Source: Stomorhina lunata
Lineage: Eukaryota; Arthropoda; Insecta; Diptera; Rhiniidae
DNA length: 64,000 nucleotides
NCBI GenBank assembly: GCA_933228675.1
Contig: OW121744.1
Coordinates: 102,283,622-102,347,621, forward strand
Direction: 5' to 3'
Part shown: positions 43,601-54,884 of the stretch, piece after piece
How the letters are laid out: each line of letters starts with the position of its first letter
Numbering within the stretch: position 1 is the first letter of the stretch
Notes under the pieces: generated by a model
The model's database searches: none
Seen by the model: the letters and a program-made list of their open reading frames with translations, nothing else
Told to the model about the DNA's origin: nothing
Program-made: the position numbers and the translations under genes

Positions 43601-45320
43601 TTTTGTAACGAAAATTTTTCTATAGAAAAATTTTTGTAACGAAAATTTTTCTATAGAAAAATTTTTTTAACGAAAATTTTTCTAAAGAAAAATTTTTTTA
43701 ACGAAAATTTTTCTAAAGAAAAATTTTTTTAACGAAAATTTTTCTATAGAAAAATTTTTTTAACGAAAATTTTTCTATAGAAAAATTTTTTTAACGAAAA
43801 TTTTTCTATAGAAAAATTTTTTTAACGAAAATTTTTCTATAGAAAAATTTTTTAACGAAAATTTTTCTATAGAAAAATTTTTTTAACGAAAATTTTTCTA
43901 TAGAAAAATTTTTTTAACGAAAATTTTTCTATAGAAAAATTTTTTTAACGAAAATTTTTCTTTGGAAAATTTTTTTAACGAAAATTTTTTTATAGAAAAA
44001 TTTTTTTAACGATAATTTTTCTATAGAAAAATATTTTTAACGAAAATTTTTCTATAGAAAAATTTTTTTAACGAAAATTTTTCTATAGAAAAATTTTTTT
44101 AACGAAAATTTTTCTATAGAAAAATTTTTTTAACGAAAATTTTTCTATAGAAAAATTTTTTTAACGAAAATTTTTCTATAGAAAAATTTTTTTAACGAAA
44201 ATTTTTCTATAGAAAATTTTTTTTAACGAAAATTTTTCTATAGAAAAATTTTGTTAACGAAAATTTTTCTATAGAAAAATTTTTTTAACGAAAATTTTTC
44301 TATAGAAAAATTTTTTTAACGAAAATTTTTCTATAGAAAAATTTTTTTAACGAAAATTTTTCTATAGAAAAATTTTTTTAACGAAAATTTTTCTATAGAA
44401 AAATTTTTTTAACGAAAATTTTTCTATAGAAAAATTTTTGTAACGAAAATTTTTCTATAGAAAAATTTTTGTAACGAAAATTTTTCTATAGAAAAATTTT
44501 TGTAACGAAAATTTTTCTATAGAAAAATTTTTGTAACGAAAATTTTTCTATAGAAAAATTTTTTTAACGAAAATTTTTCTAAAGAAAAATTTTTTTAACG
44601 AAAATTTTTCTAAAGAAAAATTTTTTTAACGAAAATTTTTCTATAGAAAAATTTTTTTAACGAAAATTTTTCTATAGAAAAATTTTTTTAACGAAAATTT
44701 TTCTATAGAAAAATTTTTTTAACGAAAATTTTTCTATAGAAAAATTTTTTAACGAAAATTTTTCTATAGAAAAATTTTTTTAACGAAAATTTTTCTATAG
44801 AAAAATTTTTTTAACGAAAATTTTTCTATAGAAAAATTTTTTTAACGAAAATTTTTCTTTGGAAAATTTTTTTAACGAAAATTTTTTTATAGAAAAATTT
44901 TTTTAACGATAATTTTTCTATAGAAAAATATTTTTAACGAAAATTTTTCTATAGAAAAATTTTTTTAACGAAAATTTTTCTATAGAAAAATTTTTTTAAC
45001 GAAAATTTTTCTATAGAAAAATTTTTTTAACGAAAATTTTTCTATAGAAAAATTTTTTTAACGAAAATTTTTCTATAGAAAAATTTTTTTAACGAAAATT
45101 TTTCTATAGAAATTTTTTTTTAACGAAAATTTTTCTATAGAAAAATTTTTTTAACGAAAATTTTTCTATACAAAAATTTTTTTAACGAAAATTTTTCTAT
45201 AGAAAATTTTTTTTAACGAAAATTTTTCAATACAAAAATTTTTTTAACGTAAATTTTTCTATACAAAAATTTTTTTAACGAAAATTTTTCTATACAAAAA
45301 TTTTTTTAACGAAAATTTTA
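40640..45320 (+). repeat. CTATAG-core satellite array 8 (31-bp, spacer TTTAACGA), 4.7 kb, higher-order structure
   Basis: About 150 units with period 31 counted between TATAG sites; core AATTTTTCTATAGAAAAATT and spacer TTTTTAACGA. Most units from 41000 on are identical. Marker variants recur in the same order. A unit with TAGAAAATTTTTTTT followed by one with TTTTGTTAACG appears near 42356, 43317 and 44215. A TTTGGAAAAT unit followed by an AACGATAATT unit appears at 43961 and 44858. The spacing is about 961 and then 898, so blocks of 29-31 units were copied. The edges are more diverged than the centre. Confidence 0.96.
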
Positions 45321-45324
45321 TTTT

Positions 45325-47715
45325 GAATGTCGTTGGAAAAAATTTAAAAATTAAAATTTTTCTGTAGAAAAAATTCTAAAATTATTCCTCAAACACTTGT
45401 TTTGTTTAAAATATTCGTTCTTTTAAAAGTTTGAAAATTTCGAATTAATGACTCCAAAGATACTTTGGCATAATGTAAATGTCATTTTATAAATATTTAA
45501 TATTATCGTTAACTTTTTTAGATCCGCGTCGCCAATAATTTACCATTGATTCATTTGAGTCTAACAAAAAAAAAAAAAAATATTCAATATCACCTTAACA
45601 TTTTCAATTTTCAAAACTAAATTTATCTACAACTTAAATTTTTACCGGACACTTGAGATACAATTTCATTACTTTAGGAGGAGAGTGAGTACTCATTCGT
45701 ATGTATAAATAAATTTGAATTCTAAAACCAAAAAAAAAAAAAAACAAATATTGAAATGAAACTAAAAATTCTGGCTGGTCATTTATTGTTCAGGTTAAAT
45801 GTAAATTTTTGTGGATTTTACATTTTAAAAAATTTCTAGGGAGTGTAATTTTGCTCTAGTATTTTGCCATTGGTCTAAATTTTCTCAATTTGTTTGTATT
45901 TGAAATCTCAAAATTCTCAAAAAATGCAAATTTTGATCAGTTTCATTGTTTTATTTTGAATTTTTCATATACACAAAACTTTCGGTTTCAACATTTTTAT
46001 TTTATTTTTCATCAACAATTGTATATTTTTATACCCTACACCAAATTTTGATAGAGAGATGTTATAAGTTCCCATGGCTTTTGACCCATAAACATTCAAA
46101 AATTAAATTTTTTCTATATAGAAAAACTTTCTTAATGAAATTGTTTTTTTTTTTATATAGAAAAACTTTCCTAATTAATTTTTTTCTATATGGAAAAACT
46201 TTGCTAATGAAATTGTTAGATTGAATTTCAATCTAAAAATTTTTCTATTTGTGTAGTGTTGACTTTATTTTTTAATACCGAACCTTATCGTGTTATATAT
46301 CTTTTTATATATGTATTTCTGACTTGATATGAGATTTTTCGTTCATGTTTTGTTAAAGTTTTGAATTTTATTTTGTTGTAATATAGCGACAGTGGTTTTA
46401 CAATAAGATTTTGTATTTGTATGTTTGAGTCTTAGCTTATTTTGTATATTTTATTGAGAACGTTTTCGAATACCCTACACGATAACTCAAAGGGATGTTA
46501 TACTGGTATAAACAATTTTTCGAAACGGCTATGTCAACTTATTACCTTTTTTAGGAAAGATCCAATTTCTTAATATTTAAAATTTGTATATCTCCAAAAC
46601 TTAAACAACTAATCATACACAAGTGTCCGTCTTAGTCTAACTTAAGTTCCTTAAAGATCGCTCTATTAGAGTTGTTATAGATGGGATATCATGCAATGAG
46701 TTCAAGATTAACTCATGGTTACCGCAAGGCAGAAAAGCAAGCCGTATCGGCGAGGCTGACGGCTAGCCGATATTATTTTTCAGTGCGCGACGCCGCCAAA
46801 TTAGTCGACTTATCGGCGGCTTAAGCCCGAGTAGATGTTCCCACTCAATATTTTTTTAAGTACTTATTCACAAGCTTATTCCAAGCTTTTATTTCCGATT
46901 TGTTTACTACTTTAATAGACTATCCGCAAGATCGCTATAAACTTAAGTAACCATTATTCGATTACATTTTTGAAATTTTTAAAATATTTAACATTTAACT
47001 GATTTAGTGAAATCTTATTTTACAAATTTCTTAGAATATTATATCAAAGTGTTAAAAAGTGAATAGAAAAATTGATTTATTGATGAAATCCAAAATCTTA
47101 GATGAATGTAAATTCATCTGAGATTTCCGATGCTGATTCGTATATGATGTTTATGAAAAAATTAAAAAAAAGATATTTTAGGTGGGACACCTGACAATAT
47201 TACCTTAGTACTCTACTTATGGACTGATAACTACAATATGAAAGTCCAGTATACCAAGAACCGAGTACTTTGCCCATCCCGAAGCATACGGTGAAAAGAC
47301 AATTATTTGTACATAGTAATCAGGAGTAGGCAGCTCATACCACCAGCAGCCGATAAATTTGACTAATTTTCGTAAATACCACGATCATTAATAAAACTCG
47401 TGAAAATGAGTATTAAAATCATTCAGTTGAAATTTGGATGTTAACAGAGTTGGTTGGTGTCGCTTTGTAGAAAGAAAGGACAAAACCAAAATAGGCCAGA
47501 AACAAATCAAAATCCAATTTATAGCAACAAAATACATGGTTTGAGAGAACAAGGAAATATAATCTCGAACATTGTTGCCACGACACTATTATTTTTGTAA
47601 ACATGGGGAATATTTTTGTAAATATTGGGAGTTTTTTTTTTCAAAACAAAAATAAATTCTAATTTTAAACAATTTTAGAGTTTTATATTTTTTTTTTTAG
47701 ATATTTTCGATGCAA
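45325..47715. other. AT-rich intergenic DNA with a small GC-rich island
   Basis: Contains a few CTATATAGAAAAACTTT units (46105-46205), repeat fragments beginning TATACCCTACACCA and ACCCTACACGATAACTC (46030, 46470), and an unusual GC-rich patch at 46720-46850. No gene seen; the - frame at 47419-47604 has no domain. Confidence 0.45.
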
Positions 47716-47719
47716 AAAA

Positions 47720-48250
47720 TGTTCTATGGTAACATTTTTGATAAAAAAAAAATTTTTTTAGAAAAATTTTCCATTGAAAAATTTTTGATACAAAATTTTA
47801 AATAGAAAAATTTTTGATAAAAAAATTTTCTATAGAAAAATTTTGATAAAAAATTTTTGATAGAAAATTTAAAAAAAATATAAAAAGATTTTTTATAAAA
47901 AAATTTTTGATTAAAAAATTTTCTTAGAAAAATTTTTGATAAAAAAAATTTTCAAAAAAAAATTTCTATAAAAATTTTTTTGATTTTTAATATAAATATT
48001 AAAAAAAAATGAGATTTTAATGAAAATTGGCTCATATTTTAAGATGTCCTTGACTCAAGGATATCTTAAAAAGCATATCTTCCTGTCCATCCGTCTGTCT
48101 GTCTGTCAAAAAAAAAAAATTTTTGATAAAAAAATTTTTTATAGAAAAATTTTGATAAAAAATAGAAAATTTAAAAAAAAAATATAGAAAGATTTTTTAT
48201 AAAAAAATGTTTGATTAAAAAATTTTCTATAGAAAAATTTTTGATTTTTA
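47720..48250. repeat. CTATAG-core satellite array 10 (spacer TTGATAAA), diverged, with a 260-bp duplication
   Basis: Units with spacer TTTTTGATAAAAAA and often decayed cores. A block that includes array units and the sequence GAGATTTTAATGAAAATTGG recurs at 48011 and 48271, an offset of 260. Confidence 0.85.
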
Positions 48251-48259
48251 ATATAAATA

Positions 48260-51200
48260 TTTAAAAAAATGAGATTTTAATGAAAATTGGCTCATATTTT
48301 AAGATGTCCTTGACTCAAGGATATCTTAAAAAGCATATCTTCCTGTCCGTCCGTCCGTCTGTCTGGCAAGGATATCTTAAGAAGCTTCCTGTCCGTCTGT
48401 CCTTCTGTCTGTGTCTGTCTGTGTCTGTCTGTGTCTGTCTGTGTCTGTCTGTGTCTGTCTGTGTCTGTCTGTGTCTGTCTGTGTCTGTCTGTGTCTGTCT
48501 GTGTCTGTCTGTGTCTGTCTGTGTCTGTCTGTGTCTGTCTGTGTCTGTCTGTGTCTGTCTGTGTCTGTCTGTGTCTGTCTGTGTCTGTCTGTGTCTGTCT
48601 GTGTCTGTCTGTGTCTGTCTGTGTCTGTCTGTGTCTGTCTGTGTCTGTCTGTGTCTGTCTGTGTCTGTCTGTGTCTGTCTGTGTCTGTCTGTGTCTGTCT
48701 GTGTCTGTCTGTGTCTGCCTGTGTCTGTCTGTGTCTGTCTGTGTCTGTCTGTGTCTGTCTGTGTCTGTCTGTGTCTGTCTGTGTCTGTCTGTGTCTGTCT
48801 GTGTCTGTCTGTGTCTGTCTGTGTCTGTCTGTGTCTGTCTGTGTCTGTCTGTGTCTGTCTGTGTCTGTCTGTGTCTGTCTGTGTCTGTCTGTGTCTGTCT
48901 GTGTCTTTCTGTGTCTGTCTGTGTCTGTCTGTGTCTGTCTGTGTCTGTCTGTGTCTGTCTGTGTCTGTCTGTGTCTGTCTGTATCTGTCTGTGTCTGTCT
49001 GTGTCTGTCTGTGTCTGTCTGTGTCTGTCTGTGTCTGTCTGTGTCTGTCTGTGTCTGTTTGTGTCTGTCTGTGTCTGTCTGTGTCTGTCTGTGTCTGTCT
49101 GTGTCTGTCTGTGTCTGTCTGTGTCTGTCTGTGTCTGTCTGTGTCTGTCTGTGTCTGTCTGTGTCTGTCTGTGTCTGTCTGTGTCTGTCTGTGTCTGTCT
49201 GTGTCTGTCTGTGTCTGTCTGTGTCTGTCTGTGTCTGTCTGTGTCTGTCTGTGTCTGTCTGTGTCTGTCTGTGTCTGCCTGTGTCTGTGTCTGTCTGTGT
49301 CTGTCTGTGTATGTCTGTGTCTGTCTGTGTCTGTCTGTGTCTGTCTGTGTCTGTCTGTGTCTGTCTGTGTCTGTCTGTGTCTGTCTGTGTCTGTCTGTGT
49401 CAGTCTGTGTCTGTCTGTGTCTGTCTGTGTCTGTCTGTGTCTGTCTGTGTCTGTCTGTGTCTGTCTGTGTCTGTCTGTGTCTGTCTGTGTCTGTCTGTGT
49501 CTGTCTGTGTCTGTCTGTGTCTGTCTGTGTCTGTCTGTGTCTGTCTGTGTCTGTCTGTGTCTGTCTGTGTCTGTCTGTGTCTGTCTGTGTCTGTCTGTGT
49601 CTGTCTGTGTCTGTCTGTGTCTGTCTGTGTCTGTCTGTGTCTGTCTGTGTCTGTCTGTGTCTGTCTGTGTCTGTCTGTGTCTGTCTGTGTCTGTCTGTGT
49701 CTGTCTGTGTCTGTCTGTGTCTGTCTGTGTCTGTCTGTGTCTGTCTGTGTCTGTCTGTGTCTGTCTGTGTCTGTCTGTGTCTGTCTGTGTCTGTCTGTGT
49801 CTGTCTGTGTCTGTCTGTGTCTGTCTGTGTCTGTCTGTGTCTGTCTGTGTCTGTCTGTGTCTGTCTGTGTCTGTCTGTGTCTGTCTGTGTCTGTCTGTGT
49901 CTGTCTGTGTCTGTCTGTGTCTGTCTGTGTCTGTCTGTGTCTGTCTGTGTCTGTCTGTGTCTGTCTGTGTCTGTCTGTGTCTGTCTGTGTCTGTCTGTGT
50001 CTGTCTGTGTCTGTCTGTGTCTGTCTGTGTCTGTCTGTGTCTGTCTGTGTCTGTCTGTGTCTGTCTGTGTCTGTCTGTGTCTGTCTGTGTCTGTCTGTGT
50101 CTGTCTGTGTCTGTCTGTGTTTGTCTGTGTCTGTCTGTGTCTGTCTGTGTCTGTCTGTGTCTGTCTGTGTCTGTCTGTGTCTGTCTGTGTCTGTCTGTGT
50201 CTGTCTGTGTCTGTCTGTGTCTGTCTGTGTCTGTCTGTGTCTCTCTGTGTCTGTCTGTGTCTGTCTGTGTCTGTCTGTGTCTGTCTGTGTCTGTCTGTGT
50301 CTGTCTGTGTCTGTCTGTGTCTGTCTGTGTCTGTCTGTGTCTGTCTGTGTCTGTCTGTGTCTGTCTGTGTCTGTCTGTGTCTGTCTGTGTCTGTCTGTGT
50401 CTGTCTGTGTCTGTCTGTGTCTGTCTGTGTCTGTCTGTGTCTGTCTGTGTCTGTCTGTGTCTGTCTGTGTCTGTCTGTGTCTGTCTGTGTCTGTCTGTGT
50501 CTGTCTGTGTCTGTCTGTGTCTGTCTGTGTCTGTCTGTGTCTGTCTGTGTCTGTCTGTGTCTGTCTGTGTCTGTCTGTGTCTGTCTGTGTCTGTCTGTGT
50601 CTGTCTGTGTCTGTCTGTGTCTGTCTGTGTCTGTCTGTGTCTGTCTGTGTCTGTCTGTGTCTGTCTGTGTCTGTCTGTGTCTGTCTGTGTCTGTCTGTGT
50701 CTGTCTGTGTCTGTCTGTGTCTGTCTGTGTCTGTCTGTGTCTGTCTGTGTCTGTCTGTGTCTGTCTGTGTCTGTCTGTGTCTGTCTGTGTCTGTCTGTGT
50801 CTGTCTGTGTCTGTCTGTGTCTGTCTGTGTCTGTCTGTGTGTGTCTGTGTCTGTCTGTGTCTGTCTGTGTCTGTCTGTGTCTGTCTGTGTCTGTCTGTGT
50901 CTGTCTGTGTCTGTCTGTGTCTGTCTGTGTCTGTCTGTGTCTGTCTGTGTCTGTCTGTGTCTGTCTGTGTCTGTCTGTGTCTGTCTGTGTCTGTCCGTGT
51001 CTGTCTGTGTCTGTCTGTGTCTGTCTGTGTCTGTCTGTCTGTGTCTATGTCTGTCTGTCTATATGTCTGTCTGTCCGCACGATAACTCCTAAACAATAGG
51101 AGCTAGATGAAACTAATATTCTTCATTTCTTGGAAAATTTTGGTAATCGGTTTTTATTTGACCATAGCTCCCGTATAACCTGGCCTAGGCTAATCGTTTA

Positions 51201-51600
51201 TATGCTAATAAATGACAAATTATAACTGGCATGATGCTACAATTTAGTATAGAGAAGTTTTACATAAGCACTAGGCAGCATATAAAATTTCATCAAAATC
51301 GGTTCACATTCAGCTATAGCTCCTATACAAAACACTTAAGGAAACAGCCTAAATTTCTTCTAAAATCCAACTTAAATGCCATTAAATGACCACGAAGTTA
51401 AGTACGAGGAAGTTTTATGCCAATGCCAGTCGGTGTACAAAATTTTGTCACAATCGGTCACCATTTGACCACAGCTCTTATATAAAAAACTTACGGAAAT
51501 TCCAAAATACCAAAAATATAGGCCGCTTTCTGCCCGTCGAATGAAAGCGCGATAGCGCCTTAACGAAAAGGGCTAGAAGGACAAACTGTTACAAAAGTAT
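48260..51600 (+). repeat. Interspersed repeat with an expanded internal microsatellite
   Basis: The left part has AAAATTGGCTCATATTTTAA and CTTGACTCAAGGATATC leading into a GTCCGTCTGTCTG tract. The right part (51076-51600) starts CGCACGATAACTCCTAAAC and contains ACCATAGCTCCCGTATAACC and CAATCGGTCACCATTTGACC. A diverged inverted copy of the right part lies at 56430-57160. No protein-coding frame; probably an old non-autonomous element. Confidence 0.7.
48405..51075. repeat. 10-bp tandem array (GTGTCTGTCT)n, about 264 copies
   Basis: Almost perfect repetition over 2.6 kb. I count about a dozen variants, for example near 48717, 48906, 48982, 49057, 49274 (a two-repeat register shift), 49309, 49402, 50122, 50242, 50840 and 50996. 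Because 10 is not a multiple of 3 and no stop triplet occurs, all three + frames and one - frame are open, producing spurious ORFs of 880-940 codons. Confidence 0.98.
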
Positions 51601-53224
51601 TTTCGATATATGTAATGAAAAAGTTGTGTATTGAAAATGGGCAAAATCGGTTTGTATTTAGTTAGAGCTTCCATATAACCCCGCCCCTGGAATCACATTA
51701 ATGCTGATAAAATTAGTCCAATTGCAATAGATATGGCAACTTTATTTAGAACAAAGAAGTTGTATGCTTTTTGGTCATTATATCAAATCGGTCCATATTT
51801 GATTATAGCTAAAAGAGATAACTTTTTCTTTACTCGTCCTCAAGTTTAAAACCTAAATTGATCATGATCCTCAAAAAAATCATGAAAATTTTCATTTCAT
51901 TATTGAAAAGTTTCAATATTTTTTTGCAGCAAATTTAAAAGATTTTATTCAAATTTAGTAACTGGGGAGAGAAAAATGGATTGAACATTTGTTAAGAAGA
52001 TCGTGGTGAAAATTTTGATATTAATGGAAAATTTTCTCAAAACACTCGTAGTATCAAAATTTGTTTGGTTTTGGTTATTATAAAATTTAGAGATCTTGTT
52101 TGTATTATAACCCCTTTAGGCGTACCTTTGGGTTGCTATCGCTTTCAGAATAGCTCCTTACAATTTTAAATTCGCATTTTATGTAATAATGGAAATTGTT
52201 GCCATATGGCACATATTTCTTTAATCAAAAATATTTCATTGTTATAAAACTTATATTTTTAAAACTATTTATGTATTTGACAAAAAATGAATGAAGCGAA
52301 TGGTCGGTCTATTGGAAACGTATATCAATAAAATGTTCAAAAATTTTTAGTGTAGCTGATTTTCAATTCTTCAAATTCTGTTGATTTTATTGCTTTTGAA
52401 TCTTTTTTTTTTTTTTTGTTTAGCATTTTTCTGATATTCAGAATAAATAAAATTTTGTTTAGATATTTTTTCATGCATTTTCAACGCATCAGTTAAAATT
52501 TGTCGTTAAACGTGAACGGTTGAGTTTTTTTTTAGAATTTTCAAATCAAAAAGAAAAGAATTAACAAGAAATTTATATGTTTTAATATAAAAATAACAAA
52601 ATTTAATAAGAATTCAAAGAAGTACAATGAAATAAAAAAATAGAAATAATAAAATTAAGTATAAACTGAGGATAATTTAAGGCATTTTTAAAAGTTATGC
52701 TAAAATTGGAAATTTCCAATTAAGTATTTTGAGTAATTGCAAAAAAAATCATGTCAGAAATTTGAATTTCAAATTCAATAAAATGTTATAAGTTTCAATC
52801 AAATGTTTTGATGTCATCAAAAAATATTGAAAATAAATGTTCTAAAGAAATTTAAAAATTTGTAAAAAAAAGTTTTAAATTGTAAATAAAAGTTATAACA
52901 AAAAATTTTTCAAATCTATAATTTTGAAAAAAAAAATTAAACAAAAAAGTTTGTGATTTAAAAATAAATTTTGAACAAAATTAAGCCGAAGAAAAATTGT
53001 TAAAAATCACATAAAAAATTCAAGAAAATATCAAAAAATTTCATACCCTACGAATTTAAACAAGATCTTAAAATTTCTTCAAAAAAAATTTTAAATTAAA
53101 TAAATTTCAAGATAAATATTGGAAATATCATGTTTCTAAAATATTGAAGACAAATCAAAATAAAACCTAAAAAAAAAATTTTAAACTTTTTTAAATAAAT
53201 AAAAATTTATCACAAAATCTCAAC
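51601..53224. other. AT-rich DNA upstream of the first exon at 53225
   Basis: 51600-51830 still holds interspersed-repeat fragments (CGGTTTGTATTTAGTTAGAG, CGGTCCATATTTGATTATAG). From 52300 to 53220 it is about 80% A+T and probably contains the promoter and 5' UTR of the exon at 53225, without a recognisable core promoter motif. Confidence 0.45.
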
Positions 53225-53361
53225 ATGAAAGAGGAAGATCTAGCCATGGCTCGCTCGATAGTGGCCGAAAGTCAGGAGCAATCGTCTTCACCGGGTACTT
53301 CACCAGCTCCACTCAGACGTACACGAGTACAGGATTTAATCGAGAAAAGAAATCAATTCCG
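53225..53361 (+). CDS. First coding exon of an unidentified gene (alternative start 1)
   Basis: 137 nt, 45 codons plus 2 bases, starting MKEEDLAMARSIVAESQEQS, then a Ser/Pro stretch and LRRTRVQDLIEKRNQF, ending CG|GTAAGT. The sequence stands out as base-balanced coding DNA in an AT-rich area. The ATG context (CAACATG) is a good fly start. The upstream frame is closed. No later exon lies in the window unless it splices to one beyond 64000. The exon ends in phase 2, as does the one at 59065-59345. The product is not recognised; it looks like a charged, disordered N-terminus followed by a short helix. Confidence 0.75.
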
Positions 53362-53394
53362 GTAAGTAAGAAAAATTAAACAAAATTAAAAAAT

Positions 53395-54880
53395 AATCTA
53401 TAGAAAAAATTTCATTCATTTTCTATAGAAAAAATCTTTAAATTTTTCTATAGAAATAATTTAATTCGAAAAATTTTTCTATAGAAAAAATTTCATCAGG
53501 AAAATTTTTCTATAGAAAAAATTTCAGTAGGAAAATTTTTCTAGAGAAAACATTTCATAAGGAAAATTTTTCTAGAGAAAAAATTTTAGTAGAAAAATTT
53601 TTCTGGAGAAAAAATTTTAGTAGAAAAATTTTTCTATAGAAAAAATTTTATAAGGAAAATTTTTCTATAGCAAAAATTTCAAAAAAAATTTTTGGAAAAT
53701 TTTTTCATAGAAAAAAATGTAATTTAGAAAATTTTTCTATAGAAAAAATTCATTAGGAAAATTTTTCTATAAAAAAAAATCATTAGGAAAATTTTTCTAT
53801 AAAAAAAATTCATTAGGAAAATTTTTCTATAGAAAAAAATTCATTAGGAACATTTTTCTATAGAAAAACTTCAGTAGGAAATTTTTTCTATAGAAAAAAT
53901 TTCATAAGGAAATTTTTTCTATAGAAAAAATTTCATAAGGAAAATTTTTCTATAGAAAAAATTTCATAAGGAAAATTTTTCTATAGAAAAAATTTCATAA
54001 GGAACATTTTTCTATAGAAAAAATTTTATAAGAAAAATTTTTCTATAGAAAAAATTTCATAAGGAAAATTTTTCTATAGCAAAAATTTCATAAGGAAAAT
54101 TTTTCTATAGAAAAAATTTCATAAGGAATTTTTTTCTATAGAAAAAATTTCATAAGGAAAATTTTTCTATAGAAAAAATTTCATAAGGAAAATTTTTCTA
54201 TAGAAAAAATTTTATAAGGAAAATTTTTCTATAGAAAAAATTTCATAAGGAAAATTTTTCTATAGAAAAAATTTCATAAGGAAAATTTTTCTATAGAAAA
54301 AATTTCATAAGGAAAATTTTTCTATAGAAAAAATTTCATAAGGAAAATTTTTCTATAGCAAAAATTTCATCAGGAAAATTTTTCTATAGAAACAATTTCA
54401 TAAGGAAAATTTTTCTATAGAAAAAATTTCATAAAGAAAATTTTTCTATAGAAAAAATTTCATTAGAAAAATTTTCTATAGAAAAAATTTCATAAGGAAA
54501 AATTTTCTATAGAAACAATTTCATTGGGAAATTTTTTCTCTACAAAAAATTTTATCAGCTAATTTTTTCTCTGGAAAAAATTTCAATAGGAAAATTTTTC
54601 TCAAAAAAAATTTTATTAGAAAAATTTTTCTCTAAAAAAATTTCATTAGGAAAATTTTTCTCTAGAAAAAATTTTCTTAGAAACAATTTTATTAGGAAAA
54701 TTTTTTTCTAGAAAAAAATTTTATTATGAAAATTTTCATTTATAAATTTTTTTTGTAGAAAAAAGTTCATTAGAAAAAATTATTTGTAGAAAAAATTTCA
54801 TTTGAAAAAAGTTTCTATAGAAAAAGTGTCATTAGGAAATTTTTTGTACAGAAAATTTTTTTTAGGAAAATTTAAAACAT
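53395..54880 (+). repeat. CTATAG-core satellite array 11 (31-bp, spacer CATAAGGA), intronic
   Basis: Starts only about 35 bases after the splice donor at 53362. The unit has the core AATTTTTCTATAGAAAAAAT and the spacer TTCATAAGGAAA; period 31. About 47 units, most uniform between 53880 and 54440, degraded at both ends (CATTAGGA variants). Confidence 0.95.
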
Positions 54881-54884
54881 TTAA

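Noticed and set aside
40640..45320. A CRISPR array
   Set aside because: Both repeat and spacer parts are constant along the array, the period is 31 bp with no unique spacers, and the DNA is from a fly.
48280..51099. Four overlapping ORFs of 880-940 codons on both strands
   Set aside because: They are translations of the decamer GTGTCTGTCT, which contains no stop in any frame; the peptides are pure repeats with no natural start or context.
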